DNA of 64,000 nucleotides from Amorphophallus konjac (GCA_022559845.1 CM040128.1:271070698-271134697); one strand, 5' to 3'. Shown: positions 21,901-34,328, numbered from the stretch's first letter. Notes: generated by a model not told the origin, from the sequence alone. Numbers and translations: made by a program.

Positions 21901-23947
21901 CTAGATGGGAAAACACTGTTGCCCACAGGGCTGCCGCCATTAATTCCCATCCCTGCAGCTATATATTCACCTCCGCGTATGCACCTGCGTATGCAGAACC
22001 CAGCAGGCAGAGGAGGGGGCTGTAGCAGGCAACTAGCTGGCCGGCGGGAAATCCCAAAAAATCCCTGCCCGGTAGAAAACATTATGCTGGCATGATCCGG
22101 CAGTGTTCCCCCAACCTCACACCTCTCCCTGTTCCCTCACCTCGGTCTGCTCTGAGCAGAAACCGTTGGAGCTGCACGTCCTGTCGCTTTCCGCCCTCAT
22201 GGAGAAGAAGAGGACGGAGGAGTAGTAACCAGACATACGTATTCATTCATGGGTTTTACTGCTCTCTCTCTCTCTCTCGGCCTCCGGCTACATACCCACA
22301 TATTTATCCGCCACCTGTGCACATTAATGCATGTGGCGTGTGCAATGATATCGATCTTGAGTGTATGCCCATGTTATGTTATGTTATGTGTAGGGCATGC
22401 ATGTGGCGAGGGGGGTACCACCACTTGTTGGGGCATGCAGTTGATTACGTACACATGAATGGACCTACGTAGATACCATATGTGTGGAGGGTGATCAACT
22501 GATCATGGTGTTAGCTATCTCATAGAGTGTATATATTCGTAGTACCATATATATATGATACGCATGCACTACTCTTATGTATGTGTATGTATCTATTTGT
22601 GTATGTATGGCTCATGTTTTTTGAATCTCTCTTCGTGCTACAAAGCGGGCGCTAGCTTTACGTTGGGGGTGTTGCCTTGGAATGATGATGACACTGGCCG
22701 CAAGCTTTTACCCCGGCCTGCTCTCTCTCTGGGGCAACCCGGCCAGGGAATGAGTCACCGCAGCGGTAGGGTGGCTAGGAATCCAAGGCCTGCTGGCCAT
22801 GAGACGTACACTGTTCACGTCCTGGACCGTCCTGAGAGAGAGCCACCATTCTCGATCGACCGTAGGCTGGTCCACGGGCATGCACCCCGGCTGCATGCTT
22901 AAAGATCGCTTAGGAGCATGGCTGCATGCTTGCATGTTGCCCCCCCCCCCCCCAACGACCCCAGCCTTCCTTTTTCATATGAATCCGTTCTGACCATGAT
23001 GAGCAGCCACGCACCAGAGATCTTCTTTTCTTCTTTTTCTTCTCTTTTCTAATTACTTCTATATTCTCCCCGGCCCCGTTCCTGTTTGATTGCTCTCCAT
23101 GTACATGCATGCATGGACCCCCTTGCCATTACCCCCCGCGCGTCTCCCTCCTCCCGCCCCGCCCCCCCCCCCCCCTCTTTATCGTTTCTCTCCTTGATCG
23201 ATCCATCCCTTTCTCCTCCCATCCACTTTTGAGGGGGATCTCTGGAAGCAGAGCTTCTCGGCTTTTCTTTTTCTTCCTTTTTCCTCTCTGGAACGACTGC
23301 TTTTGAGGGGGAAGAACTAGTAGCAATCCATCCAGCTGCCTCACTTGTCTCCGCTGCCTGTTCCTGTGTACTTGGGGTAGTACTGCATGGCCTCGATAAG
23401 CCGGCAGCTGATGCCCCACCCATGCCACTTGGTAGCGGTAGCTACCATGCATGCAGCCTTGCAACATTTAATTTTAACACCATCTATCTATCGATCTATC
23501 GATCTATCGATCTATAATATTAATCGCGAATCACAGCCGCTGGGGGCTGCACAGGAAGACGTACGGGGTTGCCAATTATCAGCCGCGCGTACGTACGTGT
23601 GGGGTACGTGCTCGGGGAAGAGCAATCGGCAATCTGTGGTGGCGTTTCAGCTGGCCGATCGATCGGCGAGCGAGCGGCATCACAAGATTTCTGTTCCCTC
23701 TCTCCCTCTTCCAGTACTGGAAGTTCAGATGTAGGGGGAGACGACTGTTCGATCCAATAATTAATTGTGTGCGGGTGTGAAGGTTTGGGAAGAGCAGGTA
23801 GAATATACAGCGTACGTGCACAGTTTTTTTTTTTTTTTTTGGTTCCGCATGCATTTGCATAGAGTAAAAGGAACGATGATCGCTGATTCAAGAATCATTT
23901 AATTAATTGCATCCGTACGTCGAGCATGTCATTAATTGCAGATCACA

Positions 23948-23995
<48 letters not shown>

Positions 23996-24279
23996 TCAAA
24001 CATAATTCATAATTGTAGTGGCGAATCGATTAGATGGTCTTGTCTGCAAATTCATATACGGTTCTCGTACAACAAACTTGTCTGCATTTCCATTATAAGT
24101 TGTATCTTCAACTCCATTTGTTCACGACTTCACCTTCAAAGGAGGGCGAAACTTCGACCCAGTTGCGGGCGTACGTATGGTTGTTAATTATATATATTGA
24201 GCACCCTAATTTTATTTCTTTTAACTTTTGGTTGGAATCTTAATTATGTTACAGTTTTTCTGTGCGTAAACTCTCTATA
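18973..24279. other. Intergenic DNA rich in microsatellites; no gene identified
   Basis: Contains CT/GA runs (19679-19694, 21432-21452, 21594-21612), G or C runs (19731-19745, 21756-21772, 22940-22954, 23161-23175), a tetranucleotide ATCT/ATCG tract (23484-23512) and an AT run (23949-23992). Around 20450-21420 a GC-richer block has a TATA-like TTTATATAACT at about 20828 and no homology that I can name. Open frames up to 140 codons here lack domain signals and codon bias. It could hold promoter or UTR sequence of a gene I cannot see. Confidence 0.45.
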
Positions 24280-24840
24280 GAGTAATATTTTGTGCACCAA
24301 ATCAGGTGCACAAAGTTAAGTCATTACGTAACATCTCTTCTTATTGATACAAAAATCAAGTAAAATGATCGTTTTTACATAGAAAATGACGTCTATGTCA
24401 GACTCGCACGACTCATTTTTTCAGGCATTAAATATGGAGCACATTGGATGGAAAAATATAAGACCGAAATATTTTTATAGGATTGAAATATTTGATATTG
24501 AAGTACTTTGTTAAGTTTTTTATAACAAAATATTTCGTTCATATAGTAAAACATTATTTCTATAAAATATTTCATTGGTTTATTTTTATAATCAAATAAA
24601 ATATTTCATACATTTAACAAATATTTTATTCTTGTAACAAAATATTTCGTTCATATAATAAAATATTATTTCTATAAAATATTTCTTTACTTTTATTTTT
24701 ATAGTCAAACAAAATATTTCGTTCATATAAAAAATGTTTCATTCTTATAACAAAATATTTCTTTCATATGTAAAATATTTCAATCCTATAAAATATTTCA
24801 TATGCAATATATAAGATGTTAATTCGTAGGTAACGCACAA
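24280..24840. repeat. AT-rich degenerate repeat, possible MITE
   Basis: About a dozen degenerate copies of an AAAATATTTC-TTCATAT unit between 24455 and 24810. The ends AATATTTTGTGC (24283) and GCACAATATT (24828) form a short imperfect inverted repeat. No coding capacity. Confidence 0.35.
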
Positions 24841-25487
24841 TATTGCATCAAGAATCCTGATCAGTCCACAGATGAACATCCCTATATATGTTTACTAGAG
24901 CCTAATAATATCATAAGAAGGAACCTTAATTAGTTCTATACGTAGAAAATAACAAGTGGGAAGGAAACAATTTCGGCTACCTAATAGCCATGGCTATTTG
25001 GAAAGGGGATTATATTCATTCCCGTCTACAAGTTGAATCTAAAACATGTATAATTAATGACAAAGTCCATGGAGATAAAGTTTCTGCAATTTCAGAAGGC
25101 TATGAATACAAGTGCACAAGCTTATTTAAATGAGAAGATTTTTTTCATAAATATATTTTTAAAGTGGCCTTATATCAACTACATAAATGATAAATAAATT
25201 ATGTAGACATATAATTATAAAAAAATATGTGTATACAATCACAATAAACATGCGATGGTGCCCCAAAACCATCACAATTTTATAGGAAATCAATAAAAAA
25301 GAAGAATGAAGATGTTGTCTCCGAGCATGTGCTTTGATGATTCCGAAACCTAATTAAGATATATAATCAATCTTTGTGGGTCTATGTGTATTTAAAGAGA
25401 AATTAGTGATGAGATGTTCAAGGCAAATAGGCGGATTGAATGCTCGACCGAAAACATGTACATAAAACAAGCAGAACAAAGATTGGT
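24841..25487. other. AT-rich intergenic DNA, no gene seen
   Basis: No ORF longer than about 65 codons and no repeat structure recognised. Confidence 0.5.
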
Positions 25488-25706
25488 TGTAACATCCTGG
25501 GTTTTCGGATTGCATTTCTGCGGGTATCGATCGGATCGCATTCCCGTAAGTGTTCAAATTTCGAATAATGGATCTTCAGATCTATAAACAATAATTATTC
25601 ATTCATTTCGAAACTGTGGTGGCGTAACGGGCGAGTTACGTAATTTTCAAATTTTTTTGGGCCAAAACCTAATTTCCTAAAATTTAAAACCTAAAAACCA
25701 AAAACC

Positions 25707-25713
25707 TATATAA
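25707..25713 (+). promoter_or_regulatory. TATA box in element C LTR
   Basis: CCTATATAACCCC followed by an ACTCTCTCTCTTCC-type pyrimidine leader, a common plant TATA and start-site context. Confidence 0.5.
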
Positions 25714-26299
25714 CCCCAACCACTCTCTCTCTTCCCTCATTTCTCTCCTATCCCTCCACCGTCCACCTCCTCCTCTCCTTCCCTCCTCCGGCGGCCAACG
25801 ATGGCATGGAGGGCTGAGACGACTAGGTGACATCGACGACAAGTGGCAAGGACGGGACAAGACTGTGTGGTGGCGCGGGCACGATTGCGTGCATGGGCAT
25901 GGTGATCTAGCACGAGATTTGCCATCTTCGGTGGTTTTTCGGTGGGTAAAATCTTCCTCAGAGGTAGGTGATGGATTCTGGCTCTTCCCTTGTGAATTTC
26001 CAATGATTTCTTGCCGAGGTGAGGCCGAGAGAAGATTTTTTTTGAGTTTGGGGGAAATTCATGCTCGGGGATCTTGAGGCGGATTTCTAATGATTCGAGC
26101 CAAAATTCATAGTAAGATTTCTTTTATTTTGTGCCTTGGATGTCGGGGAGTGTTTCCCCGATATTTTTCCCCTCGTAGGAGACGAGTGGGGTGCGGAATC
26201 GAACCTTTGGTTGAGGTTCTATTGGGGCAAACCCCATAGTGGGCTGCTAGATCGATGGCCCCTGGGGTTGGATGCCCAACCCAATTGGGCTTGGAGTTC

Positions 26300-26546
26300 A
26301 GTTGGGCGACCAAGTGCTTGGCCGCCTAGGCATCTGGGCGGCTAGAGATGTGGCTACCTAGTCAGGTAGGCGGCCACATCTTTGGCTGCCCAGTGGAGTG
26401 GTAGGTGGCCAAGTATGTGGCCACCTAGGGGATTTGTACCCTGGATGGCCAGCCCTCTGGCCACCCAGGTGCTGGATAGCCAAGGAGTTGGCTGCCCAGT
26501 GTACCCTGCCTTAGTTTGCTAGGTGGCCAAGGATGTGGTTGTCCAT
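26300..26546. repeat. Palindrome array in element C LTR (core GGTGGCCA / TGGCCACC)
   Basis: At least five imperfect palindromes of 24-28 bp: about 26366-26393, 26403-26426 (AGGTGGCCA..TGGCCACCT), 26442-26467 (GGATGGCCA..TGGCCACCC), 26473-26497 (GGATAGCCA..TGGCTGCCC), 26521-26544. They are downstream of the TATA box, in the presumed transcribed part of the LTR. Confidence 0.7.
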
Positions 26547-29152
26547 CAGTTTTTTGTAGCCGAACTCGTGGTAGCCCTGATTTCGAGTGTCGAGTGTCCT
26601 TCGTGATCTCGTGTTCCGTAGAGGGTTGTTCCTGCATGGTTTAGTATTCTGTAGAGTGTTGGTCCTGCGGGGTTAGAGTTCCATGGAGAGTTGTTTCCAT
26701 GTGGGTTGGTGTTCCGTGGAGCGTTTTCCCACGTGATCTTTGTAGGCTAGCAATCGTCAGTTTTGTTGTCCGGCCTTGTGCTCTTGTAGTTTAGTGGCGT
26801 AGGGCAATATCGTGTTCTCAACCATGTGTATGCAAGCCGGTGGTACTCCGGTGATTTTTGTTCTAACTATGTTCTTACCTTGAGTGACACACCCCTAGTG
26901 GTAGCCCCTAGATGTTGAGGAGTCCATCTAGTGTGAGGGCTTTCCTGTGAGATAGTTTTGAGCCATGGGCCCCAGTGTTTACATAGGCGTCGAGGACTCT
27001 GTCTATGCTCTCAAAATAGGCATTGAGGACTCTGACTACTCTAGCATAGCCTAAGTCCAGGCTAGGGGAAAACCAGTCATAGGACCTAGGCATCGAGGAT
27101 TCTGTTTACTGTGTTCACACGTAGTTGGAGGCTCAAACACCATGTTGACGAGCATGGACCCTGGCTAGTCCTAGAATTGTCTTGTGTGTGCGTGTGTGTC
27201 TCACTGTCATGCACTTGAGTGAGCGGACATCTGTGCATAAGATAGGTGATGCGGTGCAAGACTTCAGTGGATACATCCAGCCGTGCTTCTAGACTCGAGT
27301 GATGGTCCTCCCGACGGTTGAGGTTGTGATTTCCCAACAATGAGGTCGTGATCCTCCCGACGATTGAGGTAGTGGCCTTCCCGACTACGAGGCCGTGGTT
27401 CATAGCATTTGATTTATGTGTGGTCAAGTTTCCTCCGATACGTGCGAGCGTAGTACTGCGGGTTTACTTGTGGTTTCTTTGTCACTTAGGGTATAGTACG
27501 GCCTACGTAAGGCTCAAGCGACAATGTAATTTACTTTCCGTCAGTTTCTTGTTCACTATCGTTATTGTTGCTATTAGTTGCTGTTGTTTAGTGATGCGGG
27601 ACAGAGACACAACCAAGCTAAGACGTACAACGGACTCGATGAGCGGCTAGCACTAGCACGCTAAGGTAAGCCGGACAGCTGACCACCATAGCGTTCTCCG
27701 GGTGGAGACATCTCTCAACAGAAACTCTAGCTAGCCCAACAATCATCCCTTGCGAGGGAAACGTGGGATGGCAGCGGTTAAGGAATCACTGTCGCCTAGG
27801 GCGGTGCAGTCCGAGCTCGGTGCTCGACTGGAGCCACGGAACGGGCGCTCACAACTCACTATCACGGCAATTGTAGCTATCTATCGGCCCTATTCTCACA
27901 AACACAGCATAATAGAAAATATACTGAATCAACAAATGTGAGTATAGGAACGAACACGTACCTCCACGATCAGTGCGTGGGGAAGAAACCCCGGCCGAAT
28001 CTGACAACCCCGATACACACAAATGATTAACGATTACAATTTCAGAAATAGGGCCCACTCCTCGCAGGGAGATAATAGGCTACAATGCTATTTTTTGGGG
28101 CTGTTGGGACTCGAGTTGACGGACAGCACTCGAGGTAGCCGAGGAAGGCGGTCGGGGTCGATCCGGGCGACGATTGGGTACCGGTGCGGTTCTGCCCACC
28201 CTGATCACCCTGCACAGTGATCTTGCGAAGGCTGGTACAGATAGATCTGGGGTTCGATTGGAGTTTCGTTTGTTGGAGAACGTCGGCGATAGGATGACGT
28301 TTCTCTGCTCCTAAGGGCGCTATCAGATCTGTCCAGATCTGGGCGCAGTAGTAAAAGTTCTCGGCCTCTAGTTCTGTGCACACTGAACTGCACAAGAGGA
28401 CAAAGAATTGTAGGAAAAAGGCTCCCGATGTCGGAACGAGGCGCTGTTTGTTGCTGATCGTTGGCGACATCCATAGGAAGGATCTGACCAAGGGGTTTGG
28501 TCAGATCAGCAAAAGGGATGGCGGGGCAGCTTTCGGAAGTCGACTCAGCTTCTGGGTCGGATCTGCACATGGTGGTCTGTGCAGTCCCACGAGAATCTCC
28601 GCCACGATCAGCACAGATATCGGATCGACACGAGCTTAGTGGCAACGCGAAGAGGACTCAAAATCCTACGATCTCTCAGAAAGGCAGATCCAGATAGCTT
28701 GGGAGTAGATCTGGAGAAATTCAGGATCAGTAACTTGCAGATCTGGACAGCATGCTCGGGCAGATTTGCGCGACTTCACGGGAGGAATTGTTGCCGGCGA
28801 TCCAGAGCTCCGATCGACGCAAAACCAACGCCAACGTCTTCCTGACTTGCAGACACACCTCTGATAATTTTAGCAGGATCGGATCTGAAGAGGATGAGGC
28901 GGAGGGTGACTCGGGATCCGGGGAAATAATTCTAGACGGGCGGAAGCAGCACAACACACGAACAGACGATAATGGTTGCCTCGGTGTCGCACCTCGACTT
29001 GGGGAGTCACACCCCAATTAGATCCCGTCGCAGGAACTAGATCTTGAGCATCACACTTAATGGATAACACAAGAGAATCACTCTCTTCACAAGAACACTC
29101 TTCATTCAAATCTCAAAATTCTCATTAGCTCTTATAAGACACTATACATGGG

Positions 29153-29164
29153 TTTATATAGAGG
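29153..29164 (-). promoter_or_regulatory. TATA box in element D LTR
   Basis: CTCTATATAAAC on the minus strand, repeated at 33573-33584 in the 5' LTR (TTTTATATAAAC). Supports minus-strand transcription of the element. Confidence 0.6.
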
Positions 29165-29381
29165 GGAAGGAAGGGGGAGGGGGTTGGAAAATGGCATGGG
29201 GAGAGGGGAGAGAGAGGAGGCTGCGACCTAGACAAGTGGGAGGGGTGGGGGCTTAGTCTTTGGTCATCCAAGAGAGGTGGGAAGGTGGAAGTAACCTTCC
29301 TTTAGTAAAGGAAGGTGGCAAGCCACCATTTGGACCAAGAAAGTGGTGCCGCTTTCCACTAGCCACCAAGCCACCCATGCA

Positions 29382-29640
29382 TTCACACTAGCCTTGCCCC
29401 GTTCACACTAGATTAACCCTTTCACACTAGATTAACCCTTTCACACTTGTGACCCATTCACACTTGTGAACCCATTCACATTATACCCCTTTTCATAGTT
29501 GATCCATGTTCACACTATGCCCTTTTCACACCTAGCACACCAAACTCATGGACCTTTTCACACTTTGGCCCATTCACATTGGTTAACCCCATTTGACCCA
29601 TTCATACTTAGCCCATGGGCCTTTTCACACTTGGCCCTTT
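29382..29640. repeat. TTCACAC direct-repeat array in element D LTR
   Basis: About 13 copies of a TTCACAC-type heptamer (variants TTCACAT, TTCATAC) at 15-25 bp spacing, often followed by TAGATTAACCC or TTGTGACCC. It lies upstream of the minus-strand TATA box. The other LTR carries the same array at about 33811-34049. Confidence 0.75.
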
Positions 29641-29924
29641 TAAAAGCCCAATATAAAAGCCCAATAACTCTAGACCACTACTCTAGCCCATTACAAGACC
29701 ATAGGCCCATTAGCCTTTACACACTATTACAACCCATTAATTGTCCACAAGTTCCAAATAGGGCCCAACAAGGCCAAACAAATGGGAAATGAAGGTGAAG
29801 GCTCGGCCGATGCGTCCACGTCCTCCGCGAGCTATCCAGGTCCCGCCGTGTCCTCGTCCACCGGTGAGTATTGCGGCGTGTGTCCGCACCAATTCTCTCC
29901 GGGTGGGAGGAACTCGACCTCGTC

Positions 29925-30340
29925 GAGTAAGGGTCCCGAAGCTTGAGCTCTCCGCGTGTGATCAAGGCATCGTTTGGCACTGGACGTCCTCTCCAATGCA
30001 CAAAGAAGTATTGGTAGGCTCCGTTCCTGGTGGTGATCACATGCTCATCCAGTATACAAACTATATGCTTACGTTGAGGCTGGAAGATGTAGACTCTCGG
30101 GTGGTGTGTCACTCACAACAGGAGGAGAAAGCCCAAAAAACTCACGATGGATCACCGCGGGGTTCCGATATGCTACCAGACCTGAAACATGAATCGTTCG
30201 GTAGTTCAATAACGTACGCATTCGAACCCACTTGTTTCATGACTCGAAAAGGGTGGGTATCGCGGGCCTGGAGTTTCTTTACGGTCCCCGAGGGGAAACC
30301 ATTCAGATATGACCCTGATCATGACGTACTCTCCCTTTTG
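29925..30340 (-). pseudogene. pol: Element D pol remnant: integrase C-terminus and chromodomain
   Basis: On the minus strand, KGEYVMIRV is followed, after a frame change, by ERFPSGTVKKLQARDTHPF, RVMKQVGSNAYVIELPND, then a second frame change and a chromodomain (CILDEHVITTRNGAYQYFF, VHWRGRP, ALITRGELKLRDPY). This order is that of a Ty3/gypsy chromovirus integrase tail. No RT, RNase H or integrase core remains. The plus-strand frame at 29789-30367 is the antisense of this. Confidence 0.75.
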
Positions 30341-30795
30341 AACTCACGGGCATGGAGCATGCATTAGCTAACTCCTTATACGTGCATGGCTGGCCTTTTG
30401 TTGCGACGACTTAATACAAACTCCATATGCATGCATGACAAACAAACTGTGGAAACAAACAAACTCAGACATGACCCTAGACAAACTTAGACACGGTCAG
30501 ACGGAGCGACAAAGCCTAACGACTTCCTAGGACTGACGACAAGCACACCAGATGCTCTAAGGACAGGTTGGACTCCGTCTGCATACTCCAAGTGTAAAGA
30601 AAGACTCACCCACAATTTGATGTTGGGAGTCTCAACCCTCGTCAACCGTCTCCGATTTGAGAAGACTTGTCCTCGGGTATGGAAGTGTAAGAGGATCAGG
30701 AGGCGGGTGACGGGAAGGTAATCCGGATGCCTGGTGTGGCGCTAAAAAAGGGGTAAGTCCGGATATTGTCTCTCGTACGCATGGTAGAAGTCAAA

Positions 30796-31233
30796 TCATA
30801 CCGCGTCAACATAGGGTGCCGAGAGTGGTACGGTAGTCACTAACGGCTGCGCTACTGTAGGAGAGACGGGTAGTAGTGGGATGGTGGCGTCGGCATATGG
30901 CACTTCCACCGAGGGCAAAGTGGGTGGGACAGATAGGTCTGAGATGTCCGGTGGGATTGGGATGACTAACAGACCCTGGCCCTTTATTGGATCGCTCTCT
31001 AGCCCCAAAACATCAATGAGGTAATCCTTGGCCAACTCTTGGTCAGCCTCATAACTCACTAGAATAAGCCCGGGTGGGGCATCCTCAGAATGCGTGTCCT
31101 CTAAGATAGGGAAAGGTGAAGGACACTGGTCGGGGAGGTGGCTACTCCCACTATAGGGGGCGGGCTCCGGGAGAGGTGGCGGGCATGAGTCCGTAGGCGG
31201 AGCGGACCGATGGGGGTGGGTGGTTGGTGACAC
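30796..31233 (-). pseudogene. Element D internal ORF, proline-rich, unknown
   Basis: 145 codons on the minus strand, rich in P, S and L (HPHRSAPPTDSCPPPLPEPA at the start, VPPTLPSVEVPYADATIPLL later). No domain recognised. It lies between the presumed gag position and the pol remnant and may be element-specific or just open by composition. Confidence 0.3.
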
Positions 31234-31355
31234 GTAGGTGGTCGGCTGAATGCCGTTGTGGAAGATGAACTCACCGGATAGGTGGGGTGGGTATAAGGTG
31301 CAGGTCCTCCTATCCCGGTCAAAGGTCGCTCTCCTCTCTTCTAACTAATTTTGCC

Positions 31356-31886
31356 CTAAAATGATGCATGGGCCAGCAAGTGTGTCGACCTTGCACCATG
31401 TCCATCGTCATAAAGAACGGGGCCGAACCTCCATTGGAACTCCAAGAATGCTAAGCCACCATTGAGAACAATCTCCCCGATCTTAGAGAGAGACTCAACT
31501 ATGTCTTGTGAGACACAGTTAGATGACACCCTACTGATGAAGTCGATTTCTGTATACAACCCATTAGGTAGAATGGCAGTGGATACTATAGGGTGTTGGA
31601 ACGACTCGGTTGTTGGCTTAGGGGTCGAGTGTCGGGCCATCAAAGCATTGAATTGGGCCACCAGGGATGACCATTCGGACGCATGGTCTCGGGGAACGGC
31701 CATGGGGGTGGCGGGTAGTGGACATGTAGACACACGGGACAAGAGCATACTCTCTTGGACTAGACACGACCCTAAAATAACAATGCGAAGTTGGAATGCA
31801 GACTCAACTACAAACCTATACTCAACCAATATCCGGTACCTGGCGGAGTGCTGGGATCCGAAGATCCTCTCACGCGAGTGAATCAC
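31356..31886 (-). pseudogene. Element D internal ORF near the PBS, possible gag relic
   Basis: 176 codons on the minus strand starting ~125 bp inside the 5' LTR boundary, the usual gag position. Segments such as ASEWSSLVAQFNALMARH look helical, but no zinc knuckle or gag signature is recognisable. Family unknown. Confidence 0.35.
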
Positions 31887-31992
31887 ATTCCCGATAGGCG
31901 TAATCTAACGTTCGGGCAACACCTTTTGATATACCAAATAAAGGAATACAAATGTAACACCTTGGACTTAGACGACCCTAGACTTAAACCGA

Positions 31993-32009
31993 CGATCTGA
32001 TATATACCA
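31993..32009 (-). other. Altered primer-binding site of element D
   Basis: Minus strand reads TGGTATATATCAGATCG three bases from the LTR. Compared with TGGTATCAGAGC it has a 4-bp ATAT insertion and a changed 3' part, so priming in this copy is doubtful. Confidence 0.55.
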
Positions 32010-32012
32010 ATT

Positions 32013-34301
32013 TGATGCGGGACGGAGACACAATTGGGCTAAGACGTACAACGGACTCGATGAGCGGCTAGCACTAGCACGCTAAGGTAAGCCGGGCGGC
32101 TGACCACCGTGGCGTTCTCCGGGTGAAGACGTCTCTCAACAGAAACTCTAGCTAGCCCGACGATCGTCCCTTGCGAGGGAAACGTGGGATCGCAGCGGTT
32201 AAGGAACCACTGTCGCCTAGGGCGGTGCAGTCCGAGCCCGGTGCTCGACTGGAGCCACGGAACGGGCGCTCACAACTCATAATCACGGTAATTGTAGCTA
32301 TCTATCGGCCCTATTCTCACAAACGTAGCATAATAAAAAATATACTGAATCATCAAATGTGAGTATAGGAACGAACACGTACCTCCACGACTAGTGCGTG
32401 GGGAAGAAACCCCAGCCGAATCCGACAACCCGATACACACAAATGATTAACTGTTACAATTCCAGAAATAGGGCCCACTCCTCGCAGGGAGATAACATGC
32501 TACAATGCTATTTTTTGGGGCTGTTGGGACTCGGGTTGACGGGCAGCACTCGAGGTAGCCGAGGAAGGTGGTCGGAGTCGATCCGGGCGACGATCGGGTA
32601 CCGGTCCGGTTCTGCCCACGCTGATCACCCTGTACAGCGATCTTGCGGAGGCTGGTACGGATAGATCCGGGGTCTGATTGGAGTTCCGTTTGTTGGAAAA
32701 CGTCGGCGACAGGATGATATTTCTCTGCTCCGAAGGGCGCGATCAGATCTATCCAGATCTGGGGGCAGCAATAAAAGTTCTCGGCCTCTAGTTCTGCGCA
32801 CACTGAACTGCACAGGAGGACAAAGAATTGTAGGAAAAATGGCTCCCGATGTCGGAACGAGGCGCCGTTTGTTGCTGATCGTTGGCGACGTCCAAAGGAA
32901 GGATCTGACCAAGGAGTTTGGTCAGATCAGCAAAAGGGATGGTGGGGCAGCTTTTGGAAGTCAACTCAGCTTCTGGGTCAGATCTGCACAGGGTGGTCTG
33001 CGCAGTCCCACAAGAATCTCTGCCACGATGAGCACAGATATCGGATCGACACGAGCTTGGAGGCAACGCGAAGAGGACTCAAAATCCTACGATCACTCAG
33101 AAAGACAGATCCAGATAGCTTGGGAGTCGATCTGGAGAAATTCGGGATCAGTAACTTGCAGATCTGGACATCAGGCTCGGGCAGATTTGCGCAACTTCAC
33201 GGGAGGAATTGTTGCCGGCGATCCAGAGCTCCGATCAACGCGAAACTAGCGCCAACGTCTTCCTGACTTGCAGAGGCACCTCTGGTAATTTTAACAGGAC
33301 CGGATCTGAAGAGGATGAGGTGGTGGGTGACTCGGGATCCGGGGAAAGAATTCTAGACGGGTGAAAGCAGCACAGCACACGAACAGACGATAATGGTTGC
33401 CTCGGCGTCGCACCTCGGCTTGGGGAGTCGCACCCCGGCTAGATCCCGTCGCAGAAACTAGATCTTGAGCATCACACTCAATGGATAACACAAGAGAATC
33501 ACTCTCTTCACAAGAACACTCTTCATTCAAATCTCAAAATTCGCATTAACTCTTACAAGACAATATACATGGGTTTATATAAAAGGGAAGGAAGGGGGAG
33601 GGGGTTGGAAAATGGCATGGGGAGAGGGGAGAGGGGAGAGAGAGGGGACTGCGACCTAGACAAGTGGGAGGGGGTGGGGGCTTGGTCTTTGGTCATCCAA
33701 GAGAGGTGGGAAGGTGGAAGTAACCTTCCTTTGGTCAAGGAAGGTGGCAAGCCACCATTTGGACCAAGAAAGGGGTGCCCCTTTCCACTAGCCACCAAGC
33801 CACCCATGCATTCACACTAGCCTTGCCCTATTCACACTAGATTAACCCTTTCACATTTGTGACCCATTCGCACTTGTGAACCCATTCACATTATACCCCT
33901 TTTCACACTTGATCCCTATTCACACTATGTCCTTTTCACACCTAGCACACCAAACTCATGGACCGTTTCACACTTTGGCCCATTCACATTGGTTAACCCC
34001 ATTTGACCCATTCATACCTAGCCCATGGGCCTTTTCACATTTGGCCCTTTTAAAATCCCAATAGAAAAGTCCAATAACTCTAGATCACTACTCTAGCCCA
34101 TTACAAGACCATAAGCCCATTAGCCTTTACACACTATTACAACCCATTAATAATCCACAAGTTCCAAATAGGGCCCAGCAAGGCCAAACAAATGGAAAAT
34201 GAAGGTGAAGGCTCGGCCGATGCGTCCACGTCCTCCGCGAGCTATCCGGGTCCCGCCGTGTCCTCGTCCACCGGTGAGTATTGCGGCATGTGTCCGCACC
34301 A
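32013..34301 (-). repeat. Element D 5' LTR
   Basis: 2289 bp, collinear with 27592-29891, with the same ends and the TTTAG duplication at 34302-34306. Confidence 0.9.
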
Positions 34302-34328
34302 TTTAGTGTGGTGGGGATCCACAGGACC
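34302..34328 (+). repeat. Element C LTR, 27-bp island between D and E
   Basis: Sequence TTTAGTGTGGTGGGGATCCA... to GGACC. Its first five bases are the D duplication and its last five the E duplication, so the two elements landed 17-27 bp apart in one LTR. Confidence 0.75.

Larger units (their letters stand above)
25488..27591 (+). repeat. Element C LTR, main piece
   Basis: Starts TGTAACATCCTGGGTTTTCG, the same kind of start as the other Tekay-like LTRs here. A TATA box (TATATAA, 25707-25713) is followed by a CT-rich leader. Element D interrupts it at 27591; the sequence resumes at 34302 and again at 43287, where CCCCTACTGAGCC...GAGGCTCGCCC matches the LTR at 264-300. No internal region or PBS was found, so it is a solo or truncated LTR. 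Confidence 0.65.
27592..29891 (-). repeat. Element D 3' LTR
   Basis: 2300 bp. Plus-strand ends TGATGCGGGAC and TGTCCGCACCA. It contains a minus-strand TATA at 29153-29164 and a TTCACAC array at 29382-29640. Confidence 0.9.
27592..34301 (-). mobile_element. Element D: non-autonomous gypsy derivative with chromodomain remnant
   Basis: LTRs 27592-29891 and 32013-34301, both TG...CA, flanked by TTTAG (27587-27591 and 34302-34306). The internal part is only 2121 bp. Minus orientation is shown by the TATA boxes (CTATATAAAC), a PBS-like motif beside the right LTR and an integrase C-terminus plus chromodomain remnant beside the left LTR. Most of pol is deleted. About 16 of the first ~200 LTR bases differ, nearly all transitions, so it is old. 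It sits in the element C LTR. Confidence 0.9.

Noticed and set aside
18973..24279. Possible host gene or microRNA precursor in the low-copy region
   Set aside because: Frames lack domains and codon bias, and by-eye checks for common plant microRNA sequences found none. RNA-seq would decide.
29789..30367. Plus-strand 192-codon ORF in element D
   Set aside because: The minus strand encodes recognisable integrase-tail and chromodomain sequence there; the plus frame has no known domain.
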